Positions 1 to 8,920 of a stretch of DNA of 64,000 bases are shown here, one piece after another. Numbering within the stretch: the first letter of the stretch is position 1; each line of letters opens with the position of its first letter. The stretch spans positions 558,001 to 622,000 of the forward strand of contig NZ_JACHJR010000001.1 in assembly GCF_014203705.1 (NCBI RefSeq). The letters are read 5' to 3'. The notes beneath the pieces are model-generated. The model was given only the letters and a program-made list of their open reading frames with translations, did no database searches and had not been told where the DNA came from. This stretch comes from Kitasatospora gansuensis. Its GTDB lineage: Bacteria > Actinomycetota > Actinomycetes > Streptomycetales > Streptomycetaceae. The position numbers and the translations under genes are program-made.

Positions 1-1483
1 CGTTCGGGTCACCCCCGGTACCGCCCCCGGTGCCGCCCGCCGCCGGGTCGCCGCTCCCGCCGCCGGTCGAACCACCGCTGCCACCAGCGGAGTTGCCGCC
101 GCCTCCACCGTTCCCGGCGGTTACCGGCTTGCCGTCCTTGACCACGCAGTCCAGCGGGGCGCCGGCTTTGTCGCACGGGCTCGGCTGCGGCGCGTTCACC
201 AGCACGGTGAGCCGGCCCGAGCTGTCGAAGGTCGGGTTGGCGCAGTTGTCCAGCGTCTCCGCGTTCACCGGGCTGGCGTTGCCCGGGATGTGGCCGACCT
301 GGAGCATCCCGCCGCGCACCAGGTTGCGCGGGATCGGCGAGTAGCCGAGGCTGTCGGCCTGCCCCTGCCCCGCGCACAGCACGTAGGAGATGAACCGGCT
401 GAGCGCGTTGCCCTTGGCGTCGTTGAACCGGGGCGGCACCGGGTCGGCGGCGCCCTGCCGCGGCACGATCAGGTAGCTGTAGCTGGAGACCGGGTAGGCC
501 CGGGGGTCGTTCATGTTGTAGACGCCGTCCAGGTTCTGCTGCAGGAAGTTCGGGTCGCTGGGCGGTGTCGCGTCGTCAACTCCCTTGATCCTGGCGGCGG
601 TCAGCGCGACGGCGACGTTCGAGGCGGTCGGCAGCGAGTAGTACCCGGCGGCGTTCAGCACCTTGACGACCGGCCAGTTGCTGCGCTTGGCGAAGGCGTA
701 CTCGTCGTAGCCGATGGTGCCCACGTTGCCCGCGGACTTGATGAAGTTGGCCACGGCGTCGGAGCCGTTCTGCGCGGTCATCCGCGGGATGGTCGGGTAG
801 AACTCGGTGTAGTCGCCGCAGCTGACACCGTTCCTCGCCTTGCAGTACTCCTCCCACTCGGCCTGGTGGGTGTGCTGCATCCAGCGGGTGAACTGGGCGG
901 TGGCGCCGGAGCCGTCGGAACGGACCACCGGACTGATCTGAAGGCTCGGCAGCGCCCGGCCGTAGTCCTTGGTGATCGCCGGGTCGTTCCAGTTGTCGAT
1001 CGTGCCGGTGAAGATCTTCACCAGGGTGTCCGAGGAGAGCCGCAGGTCGGTGACCCGCTTCCCGGCCACCACCAGGTTGTACATGAACGCGGTGCCCCCG
1101 GCGGTGACCGGCACGTACGAGTAGCCGTACACCGCTCGCTCGGCCCCGGCGGCGCCCGAGCCGCCGATCGCCCCGCTCGCGCCGGTGTCGGGCTTGGAGC
1201 GGAACGGGACGTCGGAGGCGGTGAAGTCGTTCAGCCCGGCCGCCCAGTTCTTCCGGCCGGCCGCCGAACCGGCCGGGTTGAAGTTGATCTGGATGCCCTG
1301 CGGCACCACGTCCTGGCGCCACTGGTCGATGGCCGGACCGGCCCAGCTGGAGCCGTCCGCGTTGAGCGAGGTCGCGGCGTGCGCCGGCGTCGCCCGGCCG
1401 AGCGCTGCCGAGGCGGCGAGCAGCAGCAGGACGAGCAGCACGGCGGCTGCGCGGTGCGGCCGGTGAGCGGATGCCCACGGCAT
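1..1483 (-). CDS. PstS-like phosphate ABC transporter substrate-binding protein (3' end outside window)
   Basis: The reading frame opens with ATG at 1483 behind AGGAG and is still open at base 1, so about 494 residues are visible and the C-terminus is missing. Residues 1-37 are a Sec-type signal peptide (positive start, Leu/Ala-rich core, AHA-A cleavage site). The body resembles PstS: the segments FNPAGSAAGRKNW and SDGSGATAQF look like the ligand-gripping Ser/Gly loops of periplasmic phosphate-binding proteins. From about residue 455 it becomes a Gly/Ser/Pro linker, suggesting a long stalk or another tethering segment beyond the window. It lies 50 bases after pstA, unlike the usual order in which pstS is first. 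Phosphate as ligand is inferred from family and neighbours. Only the right part of the gene can be judged. Confidence 0.85.
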   Translation of the reverse strand, partial: MPWASAHRPHRAAAVLLVLLLLAASAALGRATPAHAATSLNADGSSWAGPAIDQWRQDVVPQGIQINFNPAGSAAGRKNWAAGLNDFTASDVPFRSKPDTGASGAIGGSGAAGAERAVYGYSYVPVTAGGTAFMYNLVVAGKRVTDLRLSSDTLVKIFTGTIDNWNDPAITKDYGRALPSLQISPVVRSDGSGATAQFTRWMQHTHQAEWEEYCKARNGVSCGDYTEFYPTIPRMTAQNGSDAVANFIKSAGNVGTIGYDEYAFAKRSNWPVVKVLNAAGYYSLPTASNVAVALTAARIKGVDDATPPSDPNFLQQNLDGVYNMNDPRAYPVSSYSYLIVPRQGAADPVPPRFNDAKGNALSRFISYVLCAGQGQADSLGYSPIPRNLVRGGMLQVGHIPGNASPVNAETLDNCANPTFDSSGRLTVLVNAPQPSPCDKAGAPLDCVVKDGKPVTAGNGGGGGNSAGGSGGSTGGGSGDPAAGGTGGGTGGDPN

Positions 1484-1533
1484 GGGGACTCCTCTGGGGT
1501 GGTCGGTCGGTACCGGAGTGGAAGGGGTGGGTC

Positions 1534-2688
1534 TCATCGCGCGCGCCCGCCCGCGGCGTCCAGGGCGATCCGGCGGCGCTGACGGCGGCTCAGCTCCCCC
1601 GGCCGGTGGCCGCCGAGGACCCGGGCGGTGACGAACAGCACCAGCACGACGGCCATCAGGGTCAGCGCGGCGGCGAACGCCCGGGACTCCATGTCGGGGT
1701 AGGGCTGGCGGACGTAGTTCCAGATGTACAGCGGCAGGCTGACCTGCTGCCCGGCGAACGGGTTGCCGTTGTGGAACGCGGTCATCCCGGAGGTGAGCAG
1801 CACCGGCGAGGTCTCGCCGACGCCGCGCGCCATGCCGAGCACCACCGCGGTGGCCAGGCCGGGCCGCGCGGTGGGCAGCACCACGCTCCACACCGTGCGC
1901 CACTGGCTGGCGCCGAGCGCGTAGGACGCCTCCCGCAGGGTGCCGGGCACCAGCCGGATCACCACCTCGGCGGCCCGGGTGACGATCGGCATCATCATCA
2001 CGGTGAGCGCCAACGAGGCGGCGAAGCCGCTCCGTTCCGCCCCGAGGGTGAGGATCACCACGCCGAGCACGAACAGCCCGGCGACGATCGAGGGCAGTGC
2101 GGTCATCGCCTCGACCAGGGTGCGCACCGGCCGGGCGAACCGGCCGCCGACCTCGGACAGGTAGACGGCGGCGGCGATGCCCAGCGGGACGGAGAACAGC
2201 GTGGCCAGGCCCAGCTGTTCGAGCGAGCCGATGATCGCGTGCAGCGCGCCGCCGGAGGTGATCGGGGAGAGTGCGGCGGTGGTCTCCATCGACTCGGTGA
2301 AGAAGTTCAGGTGGCTCGTGGCGCTCAGCCCGCGCAGCAGCAGGAAGCCGACCTGCTCGACGATCAGCCCGATCACCAGCAGGCCGGAGCTCCAGGCCAG
2401 CACCGTGACCAGCCACTCCCGGACCAGCCGGGCGTCCCACTGCAGGGCGGTGGCCCCGGCGAAGAAGGCCAGGAACAGCAGGTACCAGCAGAGCACGAAG
2501 CCGAACGCGCCACTGAACGGCAGCACCCGCTCGTACAGCAGCCAGTCCAGGCCCAGCGAGCCGCCCAACGCTCCGGCCACGGTGGCGAGTTCGGCGCGGG
2601 TGACGCCACCGGTACGGATCCGGGTCTCCGGTCCTTCCGTGGCGCCGGGGGCGGTATCGGCGGGGGTCTGCGCGAGGGTGTCGGTCAT
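1534..2688 (-). CDS. pstA: Phosphate ABC transporter permease PstA
   Basis: 384 residues with several long hydrophobic helices. It is the second membrane subunit of a PstSCAB-type importer, which carries phosphate handed over by PstS through the membrane. The binding-protein-dependent permease signature (EAA loop, EASYALGASQWRTVW) sits near residue 260, after the typical ALPSIVAGLFVLG segment. The N-terminus has about 30 extra polar residues and then additional hydrophobic helices before the permease core, longer than E. coli PstA (about 296 residues). ATG at 2688 follows AGGA. The stop of pstC lies only 18 bases upstream, so the two are co-transcribed. The ATPase PstB, needed for transport, is not in the window; it may follow beyond base 1. 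Confidence 0.93.
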   Translation of the reverse strand: MTDTLAQTPADTAPGATEGPETRIRTGGVTRAELATVAGALGGSLGLDWLLYERVLPFSGAFGFVLCWYLLFLAFFAGATALQWDARLVREWLVTVLAWSSGLLVIGLIVEQVGFLLLRGLSATSHLNFFTESMETTAALSPITSGGALHAIIGSLEQLGLATLFSVPLGIAAAVYLSEVGGRFARPVRTLVEAMTALPSIVAGLFVLGVVILTLGAERSGFAASLALTVMMMPIVTRAAEVVIRLVPGTLREASYALGASQWRTVWSVVLPTARPGLATAVVLGMARGVGETSPVLLTSGMTAFHNGNPFAGQQVSLPLYIWNYVRQPYPDMESRAFAAALTLMAVVLVLFVTARVLGGHRPGELSRRQRRRIALDAAGGRAR

Positions 2689-2706
2689 CGGCCGTGTCCT
2701 AGCTGC

Positions 2707-3705
2707 TCAGTCGGAGGTCGCCGCGCCGGAGCGCGAGCGGTTGATGATGACGCCGGCCGCCAGGTTGACCAGCAGCGTCAGGGCGAAGAGCACCAGTCCG
2801 GCCGCCATCAGGGCGGAGAGTGACAGTTCGTCGGACTCGCCGAAGCGCAGCGCGATCAGCGCCGAGATCGAGTTGGCGCCGTTCTCCAGCAGGTGGCCCT
2901 TGAAGACGAAGGCGGGCGAGATGATCAGCGCGACCGCGATGGTCTCGCCCATCGCCCGGCCGAAGCCGAGCATCACCGCGCCGATCACCCCACCCCGGCC
3001 GAACGGCAGCACCACCGTACGCACCATCCCCCAGCGGGTGCTGCCCAGCGCGTACGCGCCCTCCCGCTCGCCCTGCGGGGCCTGCGAGAACACCTCCCGG
3101 CTGAGCGAGGTGATGATCGGGATGATCATCAACGACACCACCACCCCCGCGATGAAGGTCGAGGAGGTGTACGAGACATTCACGTCCCCGCCCCTGACCT
3201 TGAGGAACGGCACCCGGTCGCCCAGGTGGTTGGAGGCCCACCGGGACAGCCCGGTGATCCTCGGCTGGAGGAAGAACAGGCCCCAGAGGCCGTACACGAT
3301 GCTGGGGATCGCGGCCATCAGGTCGACCAGCGAGATCAGCACCCCGCGCACCCGGACCGGCGCGTACTCCGCGATGAAGACCGCCGTGCCGAGCGCCACC
3401 GGGACCGCGATCAGCAGCGCGACCAGGGCGATCAGCACGCCGTTGGGGAGCACGGCGGCGATGCCGAACTGGAGGGCGTCGGTGTTCCAGCGCTGCTCCG
3501 TCAGGAAGGACCAGCCGGTGGCCTTCAGCGCCCGGCCGCCGCGCAGCAGCAGGAAGAAGGCGATCAGCCCCATGATCAGGAAGACCGAGAGCCCGGCGGC
3601 GGTCAGCCCGGCCCGGAACAGCCGGTCGCCCGGGGTGACCGGTGCGCTGATCCGGCGCGGCCGATCCTGGTCCTGGTCCGTCGGGACAGGGGTGGCGATG
3701 GTCAT
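2707..3705 (-). CDS. pstC: Phosphate ABC transporter permease PstC
   Basis: 332 residues from the ATG at 3705, chosen because GGAGAA lies at the right distance; an in-frame start 11 codons upstream has no good ribosome site. It has the PstC pattern: a short cytoplasmic N-terminus, a first membrane helix (LFRAGLTAAGLSVFLIMGLI), the conserved AAIPSIVYGLWGLFFLQP segment, and the EAA loop (EREGAYALGSTRWGMVRTV) before FGRGGVIGAVMLGFGRAMGE. With PstA it forms the channel of a phosphate importer. It lies 55 bases downstream of the large binding-protein gene and 18 bases before pstA, so all probably share one transcript. Which of the neighbouring binding proteins feeds it cannot be told from sequence. 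Confidence 0.93.
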   Translation of the reverse strand: MTIATPVPTDQDQDRPRRISAPVTPGDRLFRAGLTAAGLSVFLIMGLIAFFLLLRGGRALKATGWSFLTEQRWNTDALQFGIAAVLPNGVLIALVALLIAVPVALGTAVFIAEYAPVRVRGVLISLVDLMAAIPSIVYGLWGLFFLQPRITGLSRWASNHLGDRVPFLKVRGGDVNVSYTSSTFIAGVVVSLMIIPIITSLSREVFSQAPQGEREGAYALGSTRWGMVRTVVLPFGRGGVIGAVMLGFGRAMGETIAVALIISPAFVFKGHLLENGANSISALIALRFGESDELSLSALMAAGLVLFALTLLVNLAAGVIINRSRSGAATSD

Positions 3706-3760
3706 GGCAGGGTTCTCCGCTGCGGTCGGAACGGGCAACTGGCGTGCCGGGCAGGCCGGT

Positions 3761-6259
3761 TCACTTCCGGCCGAGCAGCCGACGGACGCCCCCGGCGATC
3801 CGCCCGCCGAGATCGGTGCCGCTCAGCAGCAGCGTGGTCGGGCCGCCGACCAACAGCACCCCGCCGATCACCAGCAGCACCGGCAGCAGCAGCCGGGCCG
3901 CGCCGGCCCGGTCCTGCCCGGGTCGCCCGGCCGCCACGGGGGCGGCGGCCACCGGGGAGTTCGAGGCGGCCGGCGACTTGCCACCGGCCGGGGCGGCCAC
4001 CGGAGCGGCTCCCGAACCACCGCTCGTACCACCCGAGTCGGTGCCACCGGAGGAGCCGTTGCTCGTGCTCTGCCCGCCCCCGGTGGAGCCACCGGCCGTA
4101 CCCGCCGGGTTCACCGGGACGGGTACGGCCGGCTCGGCCACCGCGACCTGATTGCCCGGCAGGGCGGAGTCCTGTGCGGCGACATGAGCCGCGGCCGCCT
4201 TGGCCTGGGCCGACTGAGCCTCGGTCAGCGCCAGGAAGCCCGGCGCCAGCAGACCGGGCGCGGTGCCGTAGACCTGCCCGCCGCCCAGGTCGGTGGCCTG
4301 CCGGACGAACCGCGAGATCGCCCCCGCCTTGGCGCCGTCCAGGCCGCCGGTCGGCAGCATCGCGTACTGCACGGTGGTCAGCGGGTAGGCCGCCTTGGCA
4401 CTCGCGAACGCCGATCCGGCTTCCCCGTACGGGAGTTGCTGGGTCCCGGTGACCGGGTCGGTGGTCATCACCGAGACCGCCGCCTGGAGCGCGCCGAGCG
4501 AGGGGGTGACGAACTCCCCGGCCGGGTTGGCCAGCGCCGCCTCGGGCAGCGAGTACGCCTTGGCCTGCCCCGCGTCCATGATGGCGAACAGCGCGCGCTG
4601 ACCGACCGGCTGGGCCCCGCACTTGGGGTGGCTGCCGGTGTTGTCGATGTTCGGGTCGCTGCAGCTGGCCCGGCCCTCCAGCACGCTCCGGGCGACCTGG
4701 CCGAGCCCGCCGATCAGCGGGTTCCACTCGTACTGCTTCCAGTGCCCCGGGCCGCTGAAGTCCTGCGGCTGGAAGGTGTCGACCGGGTAGCCGGTGAACT
4801 TGGACCGCAAGTAGAAGGAGTTCAGCCGCATGCCCCACGGGTCCTTGGCTCCGCCGAGGAACTGGGCGGCCTCCGGGTCGGCGGCGATCCAGGAGGTGAC
4901 CTGGTGGACCAGGTCGGAGGTGCCGCCGATCACCACGGGGGTGGTCTCGGCCTTGTTGCCGCCGGAGCCGCACTCCGGCCAGACCGGGCCGTTCACCACG
5001 TCCACCGGGTTGAGCTTGAGGAACTCCGGGTCCAGGAAGACGCACTTCGGGTTGCCGTCCACCGAGGGGATGGTGGCGCCGTACTGGAGGTCGTAGGACT
5101 GGGTCAGCAGCTTGGCCATCAGCCGGGCGTTCAACCGGAGTTGGCGGATCTGGCGACGGTTGGTGCCGTCGTCGATCACGTACACCACGGAGACCGCGGT
5201 GCTGCCGAGCGGCGCGTAGACGTACGGCCGGGTGGCCGGGGCGTGCTCGGCCCGGGCGGTCAACGCCACGTCGGCGCCCCGGCGTTCGAGGAAGGCGGCC
5301 CGGGCCTGCGGCTCGCCGCCGCCGAACACGTACTGCAGGTTGAGCGGCTGGTCACCGGCGCAGAAGCCGGCCCGCCACTGCTGCACCGCGCGGTTGGCCA
5401 TCTCCAGGCCGGCCATCGCGAACTCGGCGTCGGCCGCCTTGCAGTCGCTCGGCGTGGCCGCGAACTCCAGTGGCACCACGGCCCGCTGGTTCCAGGCGCA
5501 GCTCTCGCCGGTCTGGTAGCGGCCGCCGGCGTTCTTCCGGAACGAGCCGTCCGAGGCGGTGTTGAAGAAACCGTCGCTGTCCGGCGAGTGGTCCTCGCAG
5601 TTCACCGTCCCGACCGGGGTCTGGTAGGCGCCGATCGAGTCGCCGCCGTACTGTGGCTCGACCACGATCGAGCAGGCGTGCGCGGCGTCGCAGCCCAGCG
5701 TCTGGCTCTGCTGGGAGGTCCACAGCTCGATCTCGGCCTCGCCGGTGCCGTCCGGCCGGGTGGCCGCGATGACCATGTTGGTCGGGAACTCGGGGGTGGT
5801 GGCGCCCTGCGCCATCTCCTGCTCGAAGCCCTTGGCCGGGTCGCCGTTGTAGACGGTGCTGCCGTAGCAGTCGGTGGGCTTGGGGTCGGTCCCCCGGCAC
5901 TGGTAGACCCGGACCGGGTAGAGGATGTCGGAGGAGCCGACCACGGCCACGTCCACCGGACCGCCCCAGCTGAACACCGTGGGGGTGAAGCCGGACCAGC
6001 GCACCCGGACCCGCTCGTTGCCCAGGTTGCCCGCGTTCTCCAGGGTGACCGAGCCACGGTCCCCGGTGGTCCAGTCCTCGGGGTGCCAGACCGGCGGGCC
6101 CGGCACCGTCACACCGCCCGCCGCGTGCGCCCGGGGCACCGTACCGAGGCCGCCGGGCAGCACCGCCAGGGTGACCGCCACCGCCCAGGCGAGGGTCGCG
6201 GCCGCGAACACTGTCGCCCACCGCCGACGCGCGGAACTGCCCGGTCTGCGGAGCCTCAT
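3761..6259 (-). CDS. Large secreted, C-terminally membrane-anchored PstS-like binding protein
   Basis: 832 residues from ATG 6259, preceded by AAAGGG; an in-frame extension 63 codons upstream lacks signal-peptide character. Residues 1-50 form a signal peptide with an Arg-rich start. The body (about 50-650) contains PstS-like substrate-binding stretches and many cysteines (for example CRGTDPKPTDC), suggesting disulfides in an extracellular protein. Roughly residues 660-780 are an Ala/Gly/Ser/Pro-rich low-complexity stalk. The end is a single hydrophobic helix (LLLPVLLVIGGVLLVGG) followed by Arg/Lys residues, so the protein is probably anchored in the membrane with the binding domain outside. 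There is no LPXTG motif. It is about twice the length of a normal PstS and directly precedes pstC. A role as tethered phosphate receptor is inference. Confidence 0.75.
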   Translation of the reverse strand: MRLRRPGSSARRRWATVFAAATLAWAVAVTLAVLPGGLGTVPRAHAAGGVTVPGPPVWHPEDWTTGDRGSVTLENAGNLGNERVRVRWSGFTPTVFSWGGPVDVAVVGSSDILYPVRVYQCRGTDPKPTDCYGSTVYNGDPAKGFEQEMAQGATTPEFPTNMVIAATRPDGTGEAEIELWTSQQSQTLGCDAAHACSIVVEPQYGGDSIGAYQTPVGTVNCEDHSPDSDGFFNTASDGSFRKNAGGRYQTGESCAWNQRAVVPLEFAATPSDCKAADAEFAMAGLEMANRAVQQWRAGFCAGDQPLNLQYVFGGGEPQARAAFLERRGADVALTARAEHAPATRPYVYAPLGSTAVSVVYVIDDGTNRRQIRQLRLNARLMAKLLTQSYDLQYGATIPSVDGNPKCVFLDPEFLKLNPVDVVNGPVWPECGSGGNKAETTPVVIGGTSDLVHQVTSWIAADPEAAQFLGGAKDPWGMRLNSFYLRSKFTGYPVDTFQPQDFSGPGHWKQYEWNPLIGGLGQVARSVLEGRASCSDPNIDNTGSHPKCGAQPVGQRALFAIMDAGQAKAYSLPEAALANPAGEFVTPSLGALQAAVSVMTTDPVTGTQQLPYGEAGSAFASAKAAYPLTTVQYAMLPTGGLDGAKAGAISRFVRQATDLGGGQVYGTAPGLLAPGFLALTEAQSAQAKAAAAHVAAQDSALPGNQVAVAEPAVPVPVNPAGTAGGSTGGGQSTSNGSSGGTDSGGTSGGSGAAPVAAPAGGKSPAASNSPVAAAPVAAGRPGQDRAGAARLLLPVLLVIGGVLLVGGPTTLLLSGTDLGGRIAGGVRRLLGRK

Positions 6260-6406
6260 GGGGTGCCCTTTCGATGTGCCGATCACGGCCGTCCTGAACC
6301 GGACCCGGCCGGTCGAGACTCCGGTATTTCCCCATGTGGATATGACAGTTGATGACCATTCAGATGTATGAGACCCCAACTTGCCAGCGGGCGGCCTCAC
6401 ATGGTT

Positions 6407-6439
6407 CGGCCCGTGGCGCGTCCAGCGCGCCACGGGCCG
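6407..6439 (-). terminator. Hairpin terminator after the 6453-7085 gene
   Basis: A perfect 14-bp inverted repeat (cggcccgtggcgcg and its complement) with a 5-base loop lies 14 bases beyond the stop codon of the secreted protein gene. There is no T tract, as is common for Streptomyces terminators. It separates that gene from the promoter region of the 6259 gene. Confidence 0.75.
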
Positions 6440-6452
6440 TCGTCGCAACGGG

Positions 6453-7085
6453 TCAGGAACCCTGGGTGTAGCTCAGCGCGAACGAGCCGACCTGGCCGCC
6501 CGCGGTGAAGAACGAGGTGCCCAGCTTGCTGTCCAGGTACTGCGCACCCTCGGCGTCCACGGCCAGCCCGGTGGAGGTCAGCGAGCTGACCCCGGCGCTG
6601 AGCGCGACGGTGCTGTCGGTCGGCTCCAGCAGCGCGACCGGGGCGGTGGCGCCCAGCGGCACGCCGGTCAGCTGCCAGTTGTCGATGTCGAAGGCCAACT
6701 GCTGGAACAGCACGGTCTTCCCGGTCCGGACGTTGACCGCCAGCAGGCTGCCGCCGAGCTGGACGTTGCCGTAGTACTCCCGCAGCACGCCGGTCGCGGC
6801 GGTGACCGGGAAGCTGCCGGAGAAGCCCGCGGCGCTGTCGTACGCGGCGGTGCCCGGCGGCAGCGGCACCACGAAGATGCCCGCCTCGGCGCTGCGGCGC
6901 AGGAACTCACTGTCCTCCCGGACCACCGCGGTGCCGATCGAGGCGACCGGCACGGTGGCCGTCACCGCGTCGGGGGCGGCCGGGGTCTCGGTGGCGGCGG
7001 CGGTACCGGTCAGGCCGGTCAGCACGGTCACGGCGGTCAGCGCGGCGGCGCCGGCCAGGGCGAGCCGGGTACGGAGGCGGGTCAT
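6453..7085 (-). CDS. Secreted protein of unknown function in the pst-like cluster
   Basis: 210 residues starting at ATG 7085 behind AAGGAG. Residues 1-31 are a clear signal peptide (MTRLRTRLALAGAAALTAV core, Ala-rich cleavage region). The mature part is rich in Ala, Gly, Val and Thr with few charges and no cysteine; patterns such as GKTVLFQQLAFDIDNWQLTGV look like beta strands of an extracellular beta-sandwich. I recognise no catalytic motif. It lies between two genes for PstS-like binding proteins on the same strand, but hairpins at 7134-7169 and 6407-6439 bracket it, so it may be transcribed on its own. Function unknown; link to phosphate capture is only by position. Confidence 0.8.
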   Translation of the reverse strand: MTRLRTRLALAGAAALTAVTVLTGLTGTAAATETPAAPDAVTATVPVASIGTAVVREDSEFLRRSAEAGIFVVPLPPGTAAYDSAAGFSGSFPVTAATGVLREYYGNVQLGGSLLAVNVRTGKTVLFQQLAFDIDNWQLTGVPLGATAPVALLEPTDSTVALSAGVSSLTSTGLAVDAEGAQYLDSKLGTSFFTAGGQVGSFALSYTQGS

Positions 7086-7133
7086 GTCGGGCTCCTTGGA
7101 TGACGGGACGGATCTGCGGGGTGGGCGGGACGG

Positions 7134-7169
7134 CCCGACGGCCGGGCCCCTGCGGGCACGGCCGTCGGG
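7134..7169 (-). terminator. Hairpin terminator after the 7189-8217 gene
   Basis: An 11-bp perfect inverted repeat (cccgacggccg / cggccgtcggg) with a 14-base loop lies 20 bases after the stop codon of the PstS-like gene. No T tract follows. Confidence 0.7.
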
Positions 7170-7188
7170 TACTGCGGGGAACGGTGGA

Positions 7189-8217
7189 TCAGATGGTGGT
7201 GGTGGTCCCGCAGGCCGCGCCCGGCAGGGCCAGGAAGCCGTAGTTGGTGATGGTGGCCGGGTGGGTGCAGATCCAGCCGGTGGAGCTGAAGACGTTCTTC
7301 AGGGCGGTGGAGTAGGTGCCCGGGGTGTTCCAGGCGGCGGCCCGGACCACGTTGTAGACCACCCGGCCGTAGGCGCTGGCCGCGAACGGGGCGTTGATGG
7401 TGTGGGCGGCGTTCACCGGGGCCACGCCGTTGATGTTGCGCAGGGTCAGGTTGCCCGGGTTGTCGGTGGGCGTGCCGTGGCCGCCGTACACCTGGCTGAT
7501 GTTGTGCGCGACCGAGTAGGGGAAGATCGCGTCCACGTCGTCCAGGGCCGGGGTGGTGCCCGTGTTCTCCTGCGGGCCGCTGGTGACGCAGGCGCCCGGG
7601 GTGACCGGGGTGGCGCCGCCGATGGCCTTCAGGAAGAAGGTGCGGGTGCCCGAGCCGTTCTGCGGCAGGAAGGGCTTGATGGTGCCGGCGGTGCCGCCGA
7701 CCGTGCTCCAGTTGGTGACGGTGCACTCGTAGATGCCCTTGAGCTGGGCGGTGGTGAGGTTCGCGGGGGCGTGGCCGCCGTTCTTGGCGGACCAGGTCAC
7801 CGCGTCCTTGGCGAACGCGACGAACAGGTCGTCGGTGGTGTCACCGGTCTGCGGGCCCCGGGAGGACCGGGCGAAGTCGACGGTGGTGCTGGTGTTGTTG
7901 TTCAGCGCGGTGACGCCGGCGCTGGAGCCGTTCGGACGGGCGATGGTGGCCGCGCCGGTCTTCGGCGTGATGGTCGCGGAACCGGTCGGGTCCCAGCTGT
8001 ACAGGCGGGGGGTGCTGGCCGGCTGGCCGACGATCGAGGCGTTGTAGTCGGCCGAGATCTGGGCCAGGTAGGTCGAGGTGGTGTCCGAACCCGTGCCGAC
8101 CAGGTCGACGGCGTTCGGGGTGACACCCGGGTCGGCCTGGGCGGGAACTGCCGCGAGGGCGACGGTGGCGGCGGTGACCGCGACAGCGGCGACCAACTTG
8201 GCGGCGGTGTGGCGCAT
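7189..8217 (-). CDS. Secreted PstS-like substrate-binding protein
   Basis: 342 residues, ATG 8217 behind GGAGG. Residues 1-28 are a signal peptide ending AQA. The remainder has the binding-protein fold pattern of the PstS/DING group: VGTGSDTTSTYLAQI near the mature N-terminus, FARSSRGPQ and LTTAQLKGIYECTVTNW in the middle (compare the PstS pattern 'L t l d e l a k I f l G k i t n W'), and NGSGTRTFFLKAI as a ligand loop. Cysteines near the end (GWICTHPA, PGAACGTTTTI) could form a disulfide. There is no lipobox, so it is released rather than lipid-anchored. It stands alone between an upstream leader with a hairpin (8256-8284) and a terminator at 7134-7169. Phosphate or a phosphate-like anion as ligand is inferred. 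Confidence 0.82.
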   Translation of the reverse strand: MRHTAAKLVAAVAVTAATVALAAVPAQADPGVTPNAVDLVGTGSDTTSTYLAQISADYNASIVGQPASTPRLYSWDPTGSATITPKTGAATIARPNGSSAGVTALNNNTSTTVDFARSSRGPQTGDTTDDLFVAFAKDAVTWSAKNGGHAPANLTTAQLKGIYECTVTNWSTVGGTAGTIKPFLPQNGSGTRTFFLKAIGGATPVTPGACVTSGPQENTGTTPALDDVDAIFPYSVAHNISQVYGGHGTPTDNPGNLTLRNINGVAPVNAAHTINAPFAASAYGRVVYNVVRAAAWNTPGTYSTALKNVFSSTGWICTHPATITNYGFLALPGAACGTTTTI

Positions 8218-8530
8218 TTGGTGTTCCTCCGGTCGGAGTGAGCATCAGTGGTGCCTGCTCCCGACCGGGGCCCGGACGGGAGCACCGGCGGGCCGCACTC
8301 GGCGGCCGGCTGCCCGGCGGCTCAGATACTTGCCGGGCGGCACGTGCCGGTGGAAGGTCCGTCCGGCCCGGTCCGCTCCGGGCCGCCGCCCCGGACCCGG
8401 CCCGCTCCGGGGGTTTAGCCCGAGGCCGGGCCGGGTGACTCCGGCTCACCCGAGACTCCGTCAACTCCACCGCCCCAGTGGATCGTTCTTCTCCAGGTGG
8501 CGGTTCGGGGAGCGATCGGCAACCTGCCGG
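8218..8530. other. Intergenic region with leader hairpin, no gene
   Basis: 313 bases between the PstS-like gene and the DUF1508 pair, both on the minus strand. The part nearest 8217 holds the GGAGG ribosome site and an 8-bp hairpin (tgctcccg / cgggagca, 8256-8284) that would lie in the 5' leader of the PstS-like mRNA; a second weaker repeat gcccggc/gccgggc lies just beyond. I found no GTTCACC-type PHO box direct repeat. Confidence 0.5.
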
Positions 8531-8920
8531 TCACCCGGCGCCGCGGACCGCGCGCAGGTGCTGGAGCATCGCCTGGAAGCTCGCCAGTCCCTGCCGGCAC
8601 TGGTCCTGCCGCAGATAACCCCGGGCACTGCGGGCCACCGCCTCGCCCGCCGCCTGCCCGGTGCTGCGCACCGGCAGCAGCGCCGACCAGCCCCAGGAAC
8701 GGTCGCCGCCCTGCTGCACCAGATAGCGCAGCGCGGCCCGCTCCACCAGCAACTGGCGTACCGCCTCGTCCAGTTCCGCCTCGCTCCGGTACGTCACCGC
8801 CGACCGGGCCAGCTGCCGTCCGTTCCCGGCCGCCAGCAGCCAGCCGACCCGCCCGCCGCCGAGCCGGACGGTGAGCAGCCTCGGGCCTCTCCGGGGGCCC
8901 GCCCCGGTGTCAGAACTCAT
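8531..8920 (-). CDS. Double DUF1508-like (YegP-like) small protein, partner of the upstream gene
   Basis: 129 residues, ATG 8920; its start lies inside the end of the upstream gene (11-base overlap), so translation is coupled. It reads as two weak repeats, each shaped like the DUF1508/YegP module: VGWLLAAGNGRQLARSAVTYRSE near residue 25 and WGWSALLPVRSTG...ARSARGY near residue 75, each followed by an alpha helix. This matches the architecture of the neighbour it overlaps, so the pair is probably a tandem duplication. No enzyme motif, signal peptide or membrane helix. DUF1508 proteins are poorly understood. The assignment of this second copy to the family is my pattern reading and is less certain than for its partner. 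Confidence 0.65.
   Translation of the reverse strand: MSSDTGAGPRRGPRLLTVRLGGGRVGWLLAAGNGRQLARSAVTYRSEAELDEAVRQLLVERAALRYLVQQGGDRSWGWSALLPVRSTGQAAGEAVARSARGYLRQDQCRQGLASFQAMLQHLRAVRGAG

Noticed and set aside
290..1582. 430-aa plus-strand reading frame opposite the PstS-like gene
   Set aside because: Low-complexity Gly/Val/Arg/Gln product typical of the antisense frame of a high-GC gene; the minus-strand frame has a signal peptide and PstS motifs.
2177..6352. 1391-aa plus-strand reading frame
   Set aside because: Antisense to pstA, pstC and the large binding-protein gene; no domains, and absence of stops is explained by GC bias.
6342..6356. Possible PHO box (two GTCAT units on the minus strand) upstream of the large binding protein
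   Set aside because: Spacing is 10 rather than 11 bases and the units do not match GTTCACC well; too weak to call.
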